Shown: in pieces, positions 43,285 to 50,806 of the stretch
Position numbering within the stretch: the stretch's first letter is position 1
Layout of the letters: each line of letters opens with the position of its first letter
From: Pseudomonas sp. BMS12
Lineage (GTDB): Bacteria > Pseudomonadota > Gammaproteobacteria > Pseudomonadales > Pseudomonadaceae
DNA length: 63,406 nucleotides
Direction of reading: 5' to 3'
Assembly (NCBI RefSeq): GCF_001592875.1
Contig: NZ_LSOF01000018.1
Coordinates: 201,116-264,521, forward strand
Program-made: the position numbers and the translations under genes
Notes under the pieces: generated by a model
Told to the model about the DNA's origin: nothing
The model's input: only the letters and a program-made list of their open reading frames with translations
Database searches by the model: none

Positions 43285-44493
43285 ATGGATCTCACCCAGA
43301 TGCTGAAAATCCTGTCCAGCCAGGACGGATCCGACCTCTACCTGTCCACCGGGGCTCCGCCCTGCGCCAAGTTCAACGGGGTGCTCAAGCCGCTCAGCCA
43401 GGAGCCGCTCAAGCCGGGTGATGTGGCGGCCATCGCCGCCGGGGTGATGGACGCCGAGCAGCGCGTCGAGTTCGAGAAAGAGCTGGAAATGAACCTGGCC
43501 ATCTCGATTCCCAATGTCGGTCGCTTCCGCATCAACATCTTCAAGCAGCGTAACGAGGTTTCCATTGTCGCGCGCAACATCAAGATGGAAATTCCCAAGT
43601 TCGAAGACCTCAAGCTGCCCGAGGTACTGCTCAAGACCGTGATGGAGAAGCGCGGCCTGGTGCTGTTCGTCGGCGGTACCGGCTCGGGCAAGTCGACCTC
43701 GCTGGCGGCGCTGATCGATTATCGCAACCGCAACAGCGGCGGCCATATCATCACCATCGAGGATCCGGTGGAATACGTGCACCGGCACAAGAAGTCGATC
43801 ATCAACCAGCGCGAAGTGGGCGTGGATACCCGCAGCTTCCATGCTGCGCTGAAGAACACCCTGCGCCAGGCGCCGGATGTGATCCTGATCGGCGAGATCC
43901 GCGACCGCGAGACCATGGAGCACGCCCTGGCCTTCGCCGACACCGGGCACCTGGCCATCTCCACTCTGCACGCCAACAACGCCAATCAGGCGCTGGACCG
44001 CATCATCAATTTCTTCCCCGAGGAACGCCGCCCGCAACTGCTCAATGACCTGGGCAACAACCTGCGCGCGTTCGTCTCCCAGCGCCTGGTCAAGACCCTC
44101 GATGGCAAGCGCCGCGCGGCGGTGGAGGTGATGCTGGGCACACCGACCGTGCGTGACCTGATCAAGCGCAACGAGTTCTCCGAGATCAAGGAGATCATGG
44201 AGAAGTCGAAAAACCTCGGCATGCAGACCTTCGACATGGCGCTGATCGACCTGGTCCACGAAGGGGCCATCGACGAGGACGAAGCGGTGAAGAACGCCGA
44301 TTCGGCCAACAACGTGCGCCTCAAGCTCAAACTGTACAAGGACAACCCGGCCAGTCAGCCAGCGGTGGCGGCGCCAGTCGCGGCTCCCGAGGCCTCGCCG
44401 AGCGCGGCACCGGCCAACTGGGCGATGGAGCTGAAGCTGGAAGAGATCGAGGAAGAGACTCCTCCGGAAGATCCTGGGCGGCAGGGGATCTAG
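43285..44493 (+). CDS. PilT/PilU-family type IV pilus ATPase
   Basis: A 402-residue retraction-type ATPase. Walker A is GGTGSGKSTSLAAL, the Asp box is TIEDPVEYVH, Walker B includes LIGEIRDRETMEHAL and the His box is STLHANNANQALDRI. The N-terminal PAS-like domain starts DLTQMLKILSSQDGSDLYLS. The last 50 residues are Ala/Pro- then Glu-rich and not conserved. The N-terminus resembles PilU more than PilT. It stands alone, not in a pilTU pair. The ATG at 43285 with GGAAGCG upstream is preferred to the ATG at 43270. It converges with the next gene, overlapping by 4 nt. Confidence 0.88.
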   Translation: MDLTQMLKILSSQDGSDLYLSTGAPPCAKFNGVLKPLSQEPLKPGDVAAIAAGVMDAEQRVEFEKELEMNLAISIPNVGRFRINIFKQRNEVSIVARNIKMEIPKFEDLKLPEVLLKTVMEKRGLVLFVGGTGSGKSTSLAALIDYRNRNSGGHIITIEDPVEYVHRHKKSIINQREVGVDTRSFHAALKNTLRQAPDVILIGEIRDRETMEHALAFADTGHLAISTLHANNANQALDRIINFFPEERRPQLLNDLGNNLRAFVSQRLVKTLDGKRRAAVEVMLGTPTVRDLIKRNEFSEIKEIMEKSKNLGMQTFDMALIDLVHEGAIDEDEAVKNADSANNVRLKLKLYKDNPASQPAVAAPVAAPEASPSAAPANWAMELKLEEIEEETPPEDPGRQGI

Positions 44494-45284
44494 CGAGCAG
44501 GCGACTGTGGCATATAGGTGTGCTGCAGGCGCAGGCTAGTACCGTCCTGGTCCAGCGTTTCGACGGCCTTGCGCAGCTCTTCGACCAACTGTGGATCGCA
44601 GTCTTTCGAGCAGGCCAGGTAGAGGTCGGTACGTGCCAGAGGCGGGCTCCTATGCAGCTTCTGCTCGCGGTGTACAGATTTACCCCAGATGTATATTGCT
44701 TCCGGGATACCGGTAAACCAGGCATCAATACGGCCCAATGCCAGCAGATGAGCAGGATTTTCGCCGAGCTTGAGCTGAGTGATCTGATTCTCCCTGAAGC
44801 CTTCGCGGCGCAGTATCTCCAGCTGTGCTGTACCCAGGCCGACACCAATGCGACTGTAGTGCTGGCGTGCTTCGTCGAAACTGCTTACGGGTTCGTCCAT
44901 GCTGAAGAACGCCCGCTCAAGAGGCATGATCGGGCTGATCCATGTGTAGTTGTCTTCCCGGTCGGGTGTGCGTGATAGCGGGATGATCAGCAGGTTGTGC
45001 CCACTGGCGACGGTCATTTGTGCCCTGGCCCACGGCTCGGTAACGATTTGCACCGGGTGACCGCTGCGAGCGAGGGCTGCCAGGGTCACGTCACCGACCA
45101 TGCCATGGCCACCTGTGTAGTTTTGCAGGGTCAGAGGGGGCGCATCCGGCATGTACAACTTGACCGGCTCGTTGGCCGACCCAGGGCTCGCGAATGCAAG
45201 CATAGCCAGCAGAAATAGAAGGATAGGCACTGCGGGCATCCGGCGGTTGAGTTGCAAGGAGTATAGGGGAGCCGTCATCGCCAT
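44490..45284 (-). CDS. periplasmic substrate-binding protein, SBP_bac_3-like
   Basis: A 264-residue exported protein resembling amino-acid-type binding proteins. A hydrophobic signal segment PILLFLLAMLAFASPGSA is followed by the mature start NEPVKLYMPDAPP. The middle has WISPIMPLERAFFS and IGVGLGTAQLEIL, typical of the two-lobed fold, and a late disulfide candidate ACSKDC. No permease or ATPase gene is beside it, so it may act as an orphan sensor or receptor. GGGAA 4 nt before the ATG at 45284 decides the start; 45239 is an alternative. Confidence 0.72.
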   Translation of the reverse strand: MAMTAPLYSLQLNRRMPAVPILLFLLAMLAFASPGSANEPVKLYMPDAPPLTLQNYTGGHGMVGDVTLAALARSGHPVQIVTEPWARAQMTVASGHNLLIIPLSRTPDREDNYTWISPIMPLERAFFSMDEPVSSFDEARQHYSRIGVGLGTAQLEILRREGFRENQITQLKLGENPAHLLALGRIDAWFTGIPEAIYIWGKSVHREQKLHRSPPLARTDLYLACSKDCDPQLVEELRKAVETLDQDGTSLRLQHTYMPQSPAR

Positions 45285-45418
45285 GACGTTCCCGAGCACA
45301 TGCAGGAAAGGCTCGCGATCGCTGTGCTGTGATGACAAGGCTTTCCGTGCGGAGTGGCGACCTGATGCTCCAGACGCGCGTCCCCAGGTGTGCTCGTCGG
45401 TGCATGGCTATGAGCCGT

Positions 45419-45718
45419 TTACAGCGCCTGAACGGTAGTCAGCAGCAGGAGATAGCCCAGCACCAGCAGCGGCCAGGCGCAGGCTGGGCCGAACAGAAGG
45501 CGCCACAGCCGGTTGATCGGGTCGAAGCCGACGCCGTGGACGAAGCCGCCGCTGATGCCGAGCATCACCAGCATCAGCAGGCTGTGGCTGTAGCGGCCCT
45601 GATCGTCCAGATAGGCGGCGGGGTGGATCAGCAGCAGCAAGGCCAGCGGGCTGGCTAACAGCAGCGACAGCACCCGGCTCCACGGGCGCTGCAGCAGGGG
45701 GCGGGCCTCAGTCGTCAC
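45419..45718 (-). CDS. ybgE: cyd operon protein YbgE-like
   Basis: A 99-residue membrane protein with hydrophobic segments at about 15-32, 45-65 and 75-95 and the sequence GGFVHGVGFDP typical of YbgE. It is encoded last in the bd oxidase operon, as in E. coli cydABX-ybgE. Its role is not known. The GTG start overlaps the cydX stop by 11 nt. Confidence 0.85.
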   Translation of the reverse strand: MTTEARPLLQRPWSRVLSLLLASPLALLLLIHPAAYLDDQGRYSHSLLMLVMLGISGGFVHGVGFDPINRLWRLLFGPACAWPLLVLGYLLLLTTVQAL

Positions 45719-45824
45719 CGACCGGTTCCTCGTCGAGGTTCTGCGTGGTCTCAAGCCACAGGGCATTGATGATGCCGAAGCTGCAGGCCAGCAGCACACC
45801 GAGAATCCAGGTGAAATACCACAT
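45708..45824 (-). CDS. cydX: cytochrome bd-I small subunit CydX
   Basis: A 38-residue single-helix protein that reads MWYFTWILGVLLACSFGIIN and continues into an acidic tail ending EEPVGDD. The W-Y-F-W-I-L-G start and E/D-rich end are the CydX signature. CydX stabilises the haem site of CydAB. GAGGAG lies 9 nt before the ATG, 12 nt downstream of cydB, and its end overlaps ybgE. Confidence 0.93.
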   Translation of the reverse strand: MWYFTWILGVLLACSFGIINALWLETTQNLDEEPVGDD

Positions 45825-45836
45825 GATGCGTTCTCC

Positions 45837-46979
45837 TCAGTACAGGCCGTGGCGGTTGCTGTCGATCTGCGCGGTGGTCACCGTGCCCCACATCTTCGCG
45901 TAGCCCCACAGGGTGTAGGCGAGGATGATCGGCACGAAGATGCAGGCCACTACGAACATGATGCCCAGAGTCATGCGGCTGGACACGGCGTCCCACACGG
46001 TCAGGCTGGAGGCCGGGTCGAGCGAGGACGGCATGATGAAGGGGAACAGGGCGAAGCCGGCGGTGCACAGCGTGCCGACGATGGCCAGGCTGGAGCCGAG
46101 GAAGGCGAAGCCGCCCTTGCGCCCGCTTGCCGCGGCCAGTGCCAGTACCGCGCCGAGGATGCCCATCAGCGGCGCCAGCTTGGTCAGCGGATACTGCGCG
46201 TAGTTGGCCATCCAGCCGGCGTTGCCGGCGGCCACCTGCTTGCCCAGCGGGTTGAGCGCGGCTCCAGTGTCCAATGCACCCTGAATCACCTGGCCCTGGA
46301 TATTGCCCAGCCACAGCCAGGCACCGGCGCCGATGAAGGCGACCAGGTACACCAGCGCGGTCAGTTGCGCGGCACGCCGGCTGCGGCGGGCGACATCGGC
46401 CTCGGTGCGCATCATCAGCCAGGTGGCACCGTGCAGCAGCAGCATCGACAGGCTGACCACCCCGGCCAGCAGGCCGAAGGGGTTGAGCAGCTGCCAGAAG
46501 CTGCCGTAGTAGGTCACGCGCAGGTCGGCGTCGAACTGGAAGGGCACGCCCAGCAGCAGGTTGCCGAAGGCCACGCCGAACACCAGTGAGGGCACCAGGC
46601 CGCCGACGAACAGGCCCCAGTCCCAGGTCTGCCGCCAGCGGGTGTTCTCCAGCTTGCTGCGGTAGTCGAAGCCCACCGGGCGCACGAACAGGGCGAACAG
46701 CACCAGCAGCATGGCCCAGTAGAAACCGGAGAAAGACGCGGCGTAGACCAGCGGCCAGGCGGCGAACAGCGCGCCACCGGCGGTGATCAGCCATACCTGG
46801 TTGCCGTCCCAGTGCGGGGCGATGGTGTTGATCACCACGCGCCGCTCGTTGTCGGTACGGCCGACGAAGGGCATCAGCGCGGCGGCGCCGAGGTCGAAAC
46901 CGTCAGTCAGGGCGAAGCCGATCAGCAGCACGCCGACCAGCACCCACCAGATCAGCTTGAGGCTTTCGTAGTCGAACAT
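45837..46979 (-). CDS. cydB: cytochrome bd ubiquinol oxidase subunit II
   Basis: A 380-residue eight- or nine-helix membrane subunit. The N-terminal ALTDGFDLGAAAL and HWDGNQVWLI segments are conserved in CydB. Length matches E. coli CydB (about 379) and differs from the shorter CioB type. It supports the CydA haem subunit and proton path. It follows cydA by 10 nt. Confidence 0.96.
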   Translation of the reverse strand: MFDYESLKLIWWVLVGVLLIGFALTDGFDLGAAALMPFVGRTDNERRVVINTIAPHWDGNQVWLITAGGALFAAWPLVYAASFSGFYWAMLLVLFALFVRPVGFDYRSKLENTRWRQTWDWGLFVGGLVPSLVFGVAFGNLLLGVPFQFDADLRVTYYGSFWQLLNPFGLLAGVVSLSMLLLHGATWLMMRTEADVARRSRRAAQLTALVYLVAFIGAGAWLWLGNIQGQVIQGALDTGAALNPLGKQVAAGNAGWMANYAQYPLTKLAPLMGILGAVLALAAASGRKGGFAFLGSSLAIVGTLCTAGFALFPFIMPSSLDPASSLTVWDAVSSRMTLGIMFVVACIFVPIILAYTLWGYAKMWGTVTTAQIDSNRHGLY

Positions 46980-46989
46980 GGTTGTCTCC

Positions 46990-48555
46990 TCAGGCGGCGG
47001 CCGGCTGCTGTTGTTCGAAGTGGTAACGCCCGGTGTGCAGGCTGGACGGGCCGAGGCGGGCGAACTTGATCATCAGGTACATCTCCACCACCAGCAGCAG
47101 GCTGTAGAAGGCGATCAGCGCGGTCAGCGAACCCCACACATCGCCTGCCGACAGGCTGGAGGCGGATAGGTGGGTGGGCAGTACCTCACCGATGGACCAG
47201 GGCTGGCGGCCATGCTCGGCCACGAACCAGCCGGTCTGCGCGGCGATCCACGGCAGCGGCAGGCTGAGCAGCGCCCACTTCAGCAGCCAGGGCTTGCGCT
47301 CCTCGTTCTTGCGCGCCGAGGCCCAGAAGGCGCAGGCGAACAGCGCCAGCATGAGGAAGCCGCTGGCAACCATGATGCGGAAGGTCCAGAACAGGCTGAA
47401 CACGTTGGGGATGGTGTCCAACGCGGCTTGCTTGATCTGCGTCTCGCTGGCGTCCACCACCTTGGCGGTGTACTTCTTCAGCAGCAGGCCATAGCCCAGA
47501 TCCTGCTTGACTGCCTCGAACGCGGCAATGGTCGCTGCGCTCTTGTCACCGCCGCGCAGCTGCTCCAGCAGCGCGTAGGCCTGCATGCCGTTGCGGATGC
47601 GCAGCTCATGCTCGGCCACCAGCTGCTTGATGCCCTTGACCTCGGTATCCAGCGAGCGGGTGGCGATCAGGCCCAGCGCGTAGGGAATCTTCACCGCGTA
47701 GTCGGTGCGCTGCTCCTCCTGGTTGGGCAGGCCGAACAGGGTGAAACCGGCCGGCGCGGGGTGGGTTTCCCACTCGGCCTCGATGGCAGCCAGCTTGGTC
47801 TTCTGCACGTCGCCGATTTCGTAGCCGGACTCGTCGCCCAGCACGATGACCGAGAGGATCGAGGCCAGGCCGAAGGCCGAGGCGATGGCGAAGGAGCGGC
47901 GGGCGAAGCCCTGGTCGCGCTTCTTCAGCAGGTAGTAGCTGGAAATCGCCAGGACGAAGATGGCTCCGGTGACGTAGCCGGCGGCCACGGTGTGCACGAA
48001 CTTCACCTGCGCCACCGGGTTGAACAGCAGGGCGCCGAAGTCGGTCAGCTCCATGCGCATGGTTTCATAGTTGAACTCGGCGCCGACCGGGTTCTGCATC
48101 CAGCCGTTGGCGATCAGGATCCACAGCGCCGAGAGGTTCGAGCCGATAGCCACCAGCCAGGTCACCGCCAGGTGTTGGACCTTGGACAGCCGATCCCAGC
48201 CGAAGAAGAACAGACCGATGAAGGTCGATTCGAGGAAGAACGCCATCAACCCCTCGATGGCCAGCGGCGCGCCGAAGATGTCACCGACGTAGTGGCTGTA
48301 GTAGGCCCAGTTGGTACCGAACTGGAACTCCATGGTCAGTCCGGTGGTGACTCCGAGGGCGAAGTTGATGCCGAACAGCTTGCCCCAGAACTTCACCATG
48401 TCCTTGTAGACCTGCTTGCCGGTCATCACGTAGACCGACTCCATGATCGCCAGCAGAAAGGCCAGGCCGAGCGTCAGGGGCACGAACAGGAAGTGATACA
48501 TCGCGGTCATGGCAAATTGCAGACGCGACAGGTCGACGACGGTTTCCGAGATCAT
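46990..48555 (-). CDS. cydA: cytochrome bd ubiquinol oxidase subunit I
   Basis: A 521-residue haem-binding subunit that oxidises ubiquinol and reduces oxygen to water with high affinity. LSRLQFAMTAMYHFLFVPLT at the start holds the first haem ligand (His), and GRQPWSIGEVLPTHLS is the C-terminal signature. The length, equal to E. coli CydA (522), implies the long Q-loop (L-subfamily, bd-I type) rather than the short CioA form. The ATG at 48555 follows GAGGAGAAACC and overlaps the cydP stop by 4 nt. Confidence 0.96.
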   Translation of the reverse strand: MISETVVDLSRLQFAMTAMYHFLFVPLTLGLAFLLAIMESVYVMTGKQVYKDMVKFWGKLFGINFALGVTTGLTMEFQFGTNWAYYSHYVGDIFGAPLAIEGLMAFFLESTFIGLFFFGWDRLSKVQHLAVTWLVAIGSNLSALWILIANGWMQNPVGAEFNYETMRMELTDFGALLFNPVAQVKFVHTVAAGYVTGAIFVLAISSYYLLKKRDQGFARRSFAIASAFGLASILSVIVLGDESGYEIGDVQKTKLAAIEAEWETHPAPAGFTLFGLPNQEEQRTDYAVKIPYALGLIATRSLDTEVKGIKQLVAEHELRIRNGMQAYALLEQLRGGDKSAATIAAFEAVKQDLGYGLLLKKYTAKVVDASETQIKQAALDTIPNVFSLFWTFRIMVASGFLMLALFACAFWASARKNEERKPWLLKWALLSLPLPWIAAQTGWFVAEHGRQPWSIGEVLPTHLSASSLSAGDVWGSLTALIAFYSLLLVVEMYLMIKFARLGPSSLHTGRYHFEQQQPAAA

Positions 48556-48749
48556 CTCGGTTTCTCCTCGGTACGTGGCGATTCGTTGAACAGATGGGCA
48601 TCGACACGGGCTGCGCCATTCTCGGGAATGGTCGGCGCGTCGAACCAGATAGCCTTGATGGCAAGCAGTAGGGCCAGCTTGATCAGCAATATGGCGGTGA
48701 TTTCCCGCACCAGCGGGAGGCGCCATGGAGACGGTGGGCGAGTTGCCAT
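48552..48749 (-). CDS. cydP: putative cytochrome bd small subunit CydP
   Basis: A 65-residue protein with one membrane helix (about 18-34) preceded by PLVREITAILLIKLALL, the CydP pattern, and followed by an acidic soluble tail. It is the first gene of cydP-A-B-X-ybgE and overlaps cydA by 4 nt (ATGA). GAGGG lies 7 nt before the ATG. Function beyond association with bd oxidase operons is not established. Confidence 0.85.
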   Translation of the reverse strand: MATRPPSPWRLPLVREITAILLIKLALLLAIKAIWFDAPTIPENGAARVDAHLFNESPRTEEKPR

Positions 48750-48803
48750 CCAGATACCCTCAGGAGTATGTCGGGCAGGATAGACGGCTACGCTGGGGAT
48801 CTT

Positions 48804-48817
48804 TTGACCTGGATCAG
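48804..48817 (-). promoter_or_regulatory. Degenerate ANR/FNR box upstream of cydP
   Basis: TTGAC-CTGG-ATCAG matches 8 of the 10 fixed positions of TTGAT-N4-ATCAA. It lies 55-68 nt before the cydP ATG, a place suited to activation of the bd operon by ANR in low oxygen. The site is nearly symmetric, so strand is nominal. Confidence 0.6.
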
Positions 48818-48854
48818 TCGGGTCGTTGGCTCAGGCGTGGTGCGTTGTCGCAGT

Positions 48855-49403
48855 TCAGCGCTCGTCGAGGGCGAAGGCGGTCAGGCTGAAGGTGGGGATG
48901 CCCATGTCCTGCAGCTTCTGCGAGCCACCCAGTTCGGGCAGGTCGATGATTGCCGCGGCCTCGTAGACCTGGGCGCCGAGGCGGCGCACCAGGCGTGCGG
49001 CGGCCAGCAGGGTACCGCCGGTGGCGATCAGGTCATCGAAAATCAGTACGCGGTCGCCTTCGCACAGGCTGTCGGCGTGCACTTCCAGCAGCGCTTCGCC
49101 GTATTCGGTCTGGTAACTCTCGGCGAGCACTTCGGCCGGCAGCTTGCCCTGTTTGCGGAACAGGATCAGCGGCTTGTTCAGCTCGTAGGCGATTACCGAG
49201 CCGATCAGGAAACCGCGCGCATCCATCGCGGCGATATGGCTGAAGTCGCTTTCCACATAACGCTGGATGAAGCTGTCGGCGACCATGCGCTGGGCGCGTG
49301 GCGACTGGAACAGCGGGGTGATGTCGCGGAACACCACGCCGGGTTTGGGGAAGTCCGGTACCGGGCGGATCAACGATTTGATGGCGAACTCATCGAAGAT
49401 CAT
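48855..49403 (-). CDS. apt: adenine phosphoribosyltransferase
   Basis: A 182-residue purine salvage enzyme making AMP from adenine and PRPP. It has the PRPP motif VLIFDDLIATGGTLLAA, GVVFRDITPLF, and the DARGFLIGSVIAYEL segment. Normal length. It lies 40 nt after anr on the same strand, as in P. aeruginosa, and may share its transcript. Confidence 0.96.
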   Translation of the reverse strand: MIFDEFAIKSLIRPVPDFPKPGVVFRDITPLFQSPRAQRMVADSFIQRYVESDFSHIAAMDARGFLIGSVIAYELNKPLILFRKQGKLPAEVLAESYQTEYGEALLEVHADSLCEGDRVLIFDDLIATGGTLLAAARLVRRLGAQVYEAAAIIDLPELGGSQKLQDMGIPTFSLTAFALDER

Positions 49404-49443
49404 CTGCGGCTCCTTGGGCTCTACGGCTGGTTATACCTGGAGG

Positions 49444-50178
49444 CTAGTCGGGTATGCTGCCGCCGGCCAGGGCGCACAGCTCGATGGGGTCGAGGATGTG
49501 TACCTCCTTGCCTTCGGCCTCGATCAGGCCGCTCTGCTGGAAGCGGGTGAATACCCGTGACACGGTTTCCACAGCCAGGCCCAGGTAGTTGCCCAGCTCG
49601 TTGCGCGACATGGCCAGGCGAAACTGGTTGGCCGAGAAGCCACGGGCGCGGAAGCGCGCAGAGAGGTTGACCAGGAAGGTGGCGATGCGTTCGTCGGCGG
49701 TTTTCTTGGACAGCAGCAGCATCATCTGCTGGTCGTCGCGGATTTCCCGGCTCATCACCCGCATCAGCTGGCGGCGCAGTTGCGGCAGTTGCACGGAGAG
49801 TTCGTCGAGGCGCTCGAAGGGGATTTCGCACACCGAGGTGGTTTCCAGCGCCTGCGCGGATACCGGGTAGATGGCGGTGTCCACCCCGGACAGGCCGACC
49901 AGCTCGCTGGGCAGGTGGAAGCCGGTGATCTGCTCTTCACCGCCGTCGCTCAGGGTAAAGGTCTTCAGGGCGCCGGCCCGCACGGCGAACACCGAGTCGA
50001 AGGCATCGCCCTGGCGGAACAGGAACTCGCCTTTCTTCAGCGGCCGGCCACGTTTGACGATGCGGTCGAGGGCGTCCATGTCCTCCAGGTTCAGGGATAG
50101 CGGCAGGCACAGCGCGGCCAGGCTGCAGTCTTTGCAATGGGCCTGATGAGGGCTGTGCATCTTGATGATTTCTGACAT
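49444..50178 (-). CDS. anr: oxygen-sensing regulator ANR (FNR family)
   Basis: A 244-residue CRP/FNR regulator. Cys15, Cys18 and Cys24 (HCKDCSLAALC) plus Cys117 (TSVCEIP) can hold the oxygen-labile [4Fe-4S] cluster. The cyclic-nucleotide-binding-like fold, dimer helix and C-terminal helix-turn-helix (MSRNELGNYLGLAVETVSRVF) follow; E-TVSR recognises TTGAT half-sites. It activates low-oxygen genes such as hemN and terminal oxidases, several of which lie on either side. The ATG at 50178 with AGGGA upstream gives the exact P. aeruginosa Anr length. Confidence 0.96.
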   Translation of the reverse strand: MSEIIKMHSPHQAHCKDCSLAALCLPLSLNLEDMDALDRIVKRGRPLKKGEFLFRQGDAFDSVFAVRAGALKTFTLSDGGEEQITGFHLPSELVGLSGVDTAIYPVSAQALETTSVCEIPFERLDELSVQLPQLRRQLMRVMSREIRDDQQMMLLLSKKTADERIATFLVNLSARFRARGFSANQFRLAMSRNELGNYLGLAVETVSRVFTRFQQSGLIEAEGKEVHILDPIELCALAGGSIPD

Positions 50179-50188
50179 CGGAGATCCC

Positions 50189-50201
50189 TGATTGACAATC
50201 A
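50189..50201. promoter_or_regulatory. Perfect 13-bp palindrome upstream of anr
   Basis: TGATTG-A-CAATCA is a perfect palindrome 11-23 nt before the anr ATG. It is not the TTGAT-N4-ATCAA order of an ANR box. It could be an operator for another factor, or contribute the TTGACA hexamer (50192-50197) to a plus-strand promoter for the next gene. Confidence 0.45.
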
Positions 50202-50335
50202 CACACAAAGCGAAAGGTTAACCCATGGCCCGGTGCTCAGGCCAGCGCGACGATGGTGGTACAGGGCTGACCGATCACTCAAGTAATTTCATCGTCTACC
50301 GATACCCAGAGCGAGACCGCGCCGAGGGAAATTCC

Positions 50336-50785
50336 ATGCTGAGGATAGACACAAACGGCTTGAGCGAGCGCTTGGCCCTGGGTGTAGAGCGCCAGGCCAG
50401 GCGTGCCGAGGGCGAAGTGGCTGACGAGCAGAAAGTGCGCGAGGGCTTGCGCGTCAGCCTGTCTGAGCTGGGGCGCGTACGCTCCAGTGCCAAGAACGAC
50501 GATATCGATGAAAGCGACCTGCCGGACAACATCAAGGAAATTCTCAAGCTGATCCGTGCCTTACGCCAGCAGATCGCCGCCAAGCAGGCAGAACTGCAAG
50601 CACTGATGGCGGAACAAGGGCTGGGCCCGGAAATGCGACAGATGCGCGCCGAGGCACTACGCAGTGAGCTGGCTTCCTTGCAAGGGGCATTGAGCACGGC
50701 TCAAGCCAGCCTGGCGCAAGCCCTGCAGGACAAGCGCTTGAGCAATGGTCAACGCATGCAGGCGGCTAGTCTGGCGATGGCTTGA
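50336..50785 (+). CDS. coiled-coil protein of unknown function
   Basis: A 149-residue, charged, largely helical protein with no signal peptide or membrane segment. Residues about 68-145 form a Gln/Ala/Leu-rich coiled coil (LIRALRQQIAAKQAELQALM). It may resemble FlxA-like proteins, but I do not firmly recognise the family. GAGGGAAA precedes the ATG at 50336; an in-frame ATG at 50225 lacks support. A plus-strand gene sits at the same place between anr and hemN in P. aeruginosa. It is divergent from anr and convergent with hemN. Confidence 0.75.
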   Translation: MLRIDTNGLSERLALGVERQARRAEGEVADEQKVREGLRVSLSELGRVRSSAKNDDIDESDLPDNIKEILKLIRALRQQIAAKQAELQALMAEQGLGPEMRQMRAEALRSELASLQGALSTAQASLAQALQDKRLSNGQRMQAASLAMA

Positions 50786-50806
50786 GCCGGCTCCCGCCGT
50801 TCGATT

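Noticed and set aside
47170..48783. A 537-codon plus-strand frame over cydA and cydP
   Set aside because: Antisense shadow; composition rich in Gly/Gln/Ala/His typical of reverse-complement frames here.
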